Under the pieces are notes generated by a model. That model was given only the letters and a program-made list of their open reading frames with translations, ran no database searches and was not told the origin of the DNA. From the NCBI GenBank assembly GCA_029204225.1, contig CM055110.1:16359254-16423253 (forward strand): a DNA stretch of 64,000 bases, in the 5' to 3' direction. This stretch comes from Diphasiastrum complanatum (lineage: Eukaryota > Streptophyta > Lycopodiopsida > Lycopodiales > Lycopodiaceae). The position numbers were made by a program, and so were the translations under genes. The stretch's first letter is position 1. Each line of letters starts with the position of its first letter. Shown piece by piece: positions 60,589-64,000 of the stretch.

Positions 60589-63108
60589 ATGGACCCTGTT
60601 ATGCCCTCGGGTGAAGGACCATCTTCACCACCTCCTCCTCCTGATGTAGACACTAACCAGCTTGTTCAGGTCCTAAATATGCAGGCCAAGCATGCCGCGG
60701 CCGAGCAAGAGTGGCGTTCTTCGACGCACTCGCGGTTTGTTGGCGCTTATCCAATGTTTAATCCAGAATTCTTTTCGGGTGAAAAGAAAGACCGGCTTCC
60801 CGATGTAGTATTGTCGTGGCTAGATCGATGGAATAGTCATTTTTCCATGCACGATGCGCCTGACAGTACGAAGATCGCTTCTGCTCTCATGTTTTTACGC
60901 GGTAAGGCGTTTACATGGTGGCAGGATCTAAAGGAGAGGGCTAGTGCCCCTTCTACATGGGACGCCTTTCAAGAAGCCTTTAAAACGGCTTTTCTTCCGG
61001 TGTTGGATGATTTTGAGCATTGGCGGCGTTTTGCCACCGTGCAGATGGGTACTAGGCCGTTAGATGCCTATATCCAGGAGCGCGCCGACTACGACAAGGC
61101 GAGAACCGGCGGGTTGTGCTTCTCCTGCATGGAGAAGGGGCATCTTTCAAAAGATTGCCCAAAGAAAAAGCAAAAGAAATTTGGCGGGCAACCTAAATCT
61201 TTTAAAGCGCCAGGTAATTCTATTATTTCTTTTGTTGATTTATCCTTTAAGGATGGCACTAGTTGCAAGAATTGTTGTTTTAATACAGCTGTTTTTGGCC
61301 CCCATGATCTCCTTCGTATGAATGGAATTGTAGGACGCCAAGCTGTGACTGTTCTGTTTGATGATGGTTCCACACATAACTTCATAAATGCTAAACTGGT
61401 GCAGAAGCTCAGGGCGGCTACCGCGCCAAGTAATCACTTTTATGTGGTGAAAATGGCGTCGGGGGAAGATCGACAAGCTTGGGATCAGCTTGTTCCTCAG
61501 CTGCCGCTTCAAATTCAAGATTATGTTGAACCGCTAGATTTTCATATTATGAACTTGGATAGCGTAAACATAGTCTTAGGAAAAGAATGGTTTTATTCAA
61601 AAAACGAGTCTTTAAGAAAAGATTATGTTACTCATAGTATTTCTTTTTTGCATAAAGGCTCGTTGGTTGAGCTAAAAGGCGATGTAAATAGGCCTTTTGA
61701 TCCTTTGGTATCTGCTTTAGAAGTTGTAGAATATTTGAAAGATTCTGGTAATAAAGTTTATCTTTGTTTTTTGGAAGATGAAATTTATGTGGATGACCAT
61801 GCAGTCCAGAGTCTAAATATTGATTTATCGCACTTGCCTTTGAATGTGCCTGTAAATAATCCCTTAAGTGTTAACTCACCTGAAGGAATAATATTTAACA
61901 AACTTAGGCAAGAATATAGCGATGTTTTTCCTGATAAACTCCCTGATGGCCTACCTCCCCAAAGGAGTGTTGACCATCAGATAGAGTTGCGTCCTGGAAG
62001 CCAACCTGTATCTCTTTTTCCATACAGGGTTAGCATCAAGGAAGAGGATAAAATTTCTAAGCAGTTACAAGAACTCCTTAGGATGGGCCACATACGGCCT
62101 AGTAAGTCCCTTTGGGGAGCACCGATCCTTTTAGTTAGTAAAAAGGATGGCGGCACATGTTTGTGTGGTGACTTTAAAAAGTTAAATGATTTAACCATCA
62201 AAAACAGATATCCCTTACCTAGGATGGATGATCTTATGGATCGTCTGAATGGAGCTAAGTATTTCTCCAAGATTGATCTTAGATCAGGATACCATCAGAT
62301 AAGGATTAGGAATGAAGATGTTCCTAAGACTGGATTTCGATCCAGATATGGCCATTATGAGTTTTTAGTGTTACCCTTTGGACTCACGAATGCGCCTGCC
62401 ACTTTCCAACAGATGATGAACGATATTCTTCGTCCATATCTAGGAAAGTTTGTGGTGGTGTATTTGGACGACATATTAATTTATAGTTGGACCCTTGAGG
62501 AGCATGAAGAGCATCTTCGTATTGTCTTAGATCTTCTAACCCAAGAAAAGCTCTATGCTAAGGAGTCGAAGTGTGAGTTCTTTCAAACTAAACTCAAATA
62601 CCTGGGCCATGTCATATCGGATAAAGGTCTTGAAATCGATTATGACAAAGTCCGCAAGGTGCGAGAATGGCTGAGACCTTTGACAATTCGTGATGTGTAA
62701 TCCTTTTTGGGCTTCACAGGATTCTTTCACAGGTTCATTTTGGACTATGCCTTAATAGCATTGCCCTTGACGAACGTTCTTAAGGGGGTGAAGAAAAAAT
62801 GCAGCCGCAGAAAAAGTCCATTGATAACGTGGACGGATGAAATGAATGAGAGTTTTGAGACTCTCAAGCACTGTGTTTCTACGGCTCCAATTTTGCATAT
62901 TGTCGATCCTAACCGGCCCTTTGTGGTTGATACGGATGCTAGCGACTTTGCTGTTGGAGCGGTCCTTTATCAAGACGGTAGACCAGTTGCTTTTGAAAGC
63001 AAGAAGCTCACCCAGAATTTGATGGGCAGACAGAACGAGTCAACCAGACGTTGGACGATCACCTCGGGATATCGATTCAAAGGTACTCCGGACGGGAAAA
63101 TGCCATAA
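60589..63108 (+). pseudogene. Chromovirus gag-protease-RT polyprotein, one internal stop
   Basis: ATG at 60589 sits in a good context (cgccATGG). Domains: gag (residues about 55-165, LRGKAFTWWQDLKE), zinc knuckle CFSCMEKGHLSKDC (about 178-191), aspartic protease core LFDDGSTHNFI (about 255), and reverse transcriptase (about 490-700) with KNRYPLPRMDDLMDRL, FSKIDLRSGYHQIRI, LPFGLTNAPATFQQMM and catalytic VVYLDDILIYS. The stop TAA at 62698-62700 falls in the RT/RNase H connection. The same frame resumes with LGFTGFFHRFI and early RNase H (VVDTDASDFAVGAVL), ending at TAA 63106-63108 after a deletion join. Oddities are DDG where proteases usually have DSG or DTG, and a gag that seems short before the zinc knuckle. 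No long protein beyond RNase H is left, so the copy is not autonomous. Confidence 0.93.
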
Positions 63109-63480
63109 GCTATCTCCTCGATATAGCGGACCTTATAAGGTTGTAAAGAAAATCAATCCGGTCGCGTATCAGCTAGATCTTCCGATTGGGGTTGGGGTTC
63201 ATCCTGTTTTCCATGTAAGTCGTTTTTTTTAAACGACTTAGTAGGAAGGATTCCCTAATTCCGGAAGGTGAACTAGTTGAGCTCGAGGATCTGTCTACCT
63301 TTGTGCCTAATGTACCTGAAAAAGTTGTGGACGTTCGTCGTCACCAACTTGAGAAACCGTTTGGTTTCTGAATTTCTCGTACGTTGGAAAGGTAAGACAG
63401 ATGACGAGGACACCTGGGATAGAGAGGACTATTTAAGACTGAACTTCCCTGGCTTGCTTCCATTAGGAGGAGACTCTTAA
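63096..63480 (+). pseudogene. Chromovirus integrase end and chromodomain, frameshifted
   Basis: Directly after the deletion join, in another frame, comes the integrase C-terminal block KLSPRYSGPYKVVKKINP and HPVFHVSRF, then (after T-run and other frameshifts) LEDLSTFVPNVPEKVVDVRR and a chromodomain FLVRWKGKTDDEDTW ending at TAA 63478-63480. Most of RNase H and the whole integrase zinc and catalytic domains are missing. Confidence 0.9.
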
Positions 63481-63492
63481 AGGGGGAGGGAA
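63479..63492 (+). other. Polypurine tract of chromovirus
   Basis: aaagggggagggaa immediately before the 3' LTR; primer for plus-strand DNA synthesis. Confidence 0.85.
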
Positions 63493-64000
63493 TGTTACGT
63501 ACCCATAAGGGTACGCAATAGGAAACTTGAGGTGACGGTCTCAGTTATGGGACGGAACGCTGATGTGGGGCTATAGGTCTTTTGGGTGCCACGTGTCAAT
63601 GTCTCATTGGCACGCGATGACTCATTGTTATGGGACCCGCGTCAGTGTGCACAACTGCCGCGTGTCGTTAGTCATGCGTGACTCCTATGGAGGGAGATGA
63701 CCCACCTGGACTATGTATATAGAGTGGATCTCCATGAGCGGGGCATTCATTCTCTCCTGGAGAATGATGAGCTCTTCAACTGGTGGTCAGGTCAGGACGT
63801 AGTATCTAGGCCTCAGGGATGTAGGTAGGTGAGGGACGCGGGTAAGGACAGGGTGTATGGGACACCCATAGCTTACTGGAGATCCGAGCTTGCTGATGGG
63901 TGGTCTGTAGCTCAGTGCACGGGGTTTGATGTGGCAGTACCTGCTAGTACTTCTATGGTTGGGTTGGTAATCGTAGCGTTCTTCACTTGTTTGTACTTTA
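63493..64000 (+). mobile_element. Chromovirus 3' LTR (cut by window edge)
   Basis: Starts TGTTACGTACCC and follows the 5' LTR with scattered substitutions and one-base indels. About 33 bp of the end should lie beyond the window. Confidence 0.93.

Overview
This window looks like nuclear DNA of a land plant with a large, repeat-rich genome; I cannot name the species. The evidence is one spliced alpha-carbonic anhydrase gene with plant-like GT/AG introns and a signal peptide, many Ty1/copia and Ty3/gypsy (chromovirus) remnants primed from initiator-Met tRNA, a PIF1-type Helitron helicase remnant, and very long (GA)n/(TC)n and (TA)n microsatellites. There is no operon structure and no phage or CRISPR-like array. 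Nearly all open frames are pieces of transposable elements.

Layout. 0.19-1.5 kb: a coiled-coil frame on the minus strand cut by TAG codons only. 3.9-4.4 kb: a 72-bp higher-order repeat running into (GA)n. 5.0-6.2 kb: gypsy integrase tail (minus). 6.2-8.4 kb: decayed copia element (plus). 9.7-10.8 kb: related copia tail, LTR and primer-binding site (minus). 12.98-14.80 kb: alpha-carbonic anhydrase in seven exons (minus), the one convincing host gene. 17.2-23.9 kb: copia and chromovirus fragments (minus), including a 484-codon chimeric frame. 25.3-28 kb: minisatellites. 28.5-29.7 kb: unrecognised coiled-coil gene-like frames (minus). 30.8-32.3 kb: Helitron remnant (minus). 33.2-49.4 kb: a nest of at least four LTR retrotransposons. 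Outer element O carries element R3 inside its 5' LTR and element B inside its 3' LTR, and part of the O/B junction has been duplicated. 49.4-58.5 kb: mostly old decayed sequence with a copia gag/PBS/LTR fragment. 58.53 kb to the window end: a chromovirus with both LTRs, an almost intact gag-protease-RT frame, and a deletion removing most of RNase H and the integrase core.

The carbonic anhydrase is predicted to be a secreted or membrane-anchored zinc enzyme. All three zinc histidines are present but the usual proton-shuttle histidine position holds proline. The retroelements do not form a pathway. Their value is as a record of nesting, LTR-internal repeat changes, an apparent LTR inversion, and pervasive C-to-T/G-to-A decay. 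Element boundaries were read by eye from LTR ends, primer-binding sites and target duplications; where only approximate this is stated.
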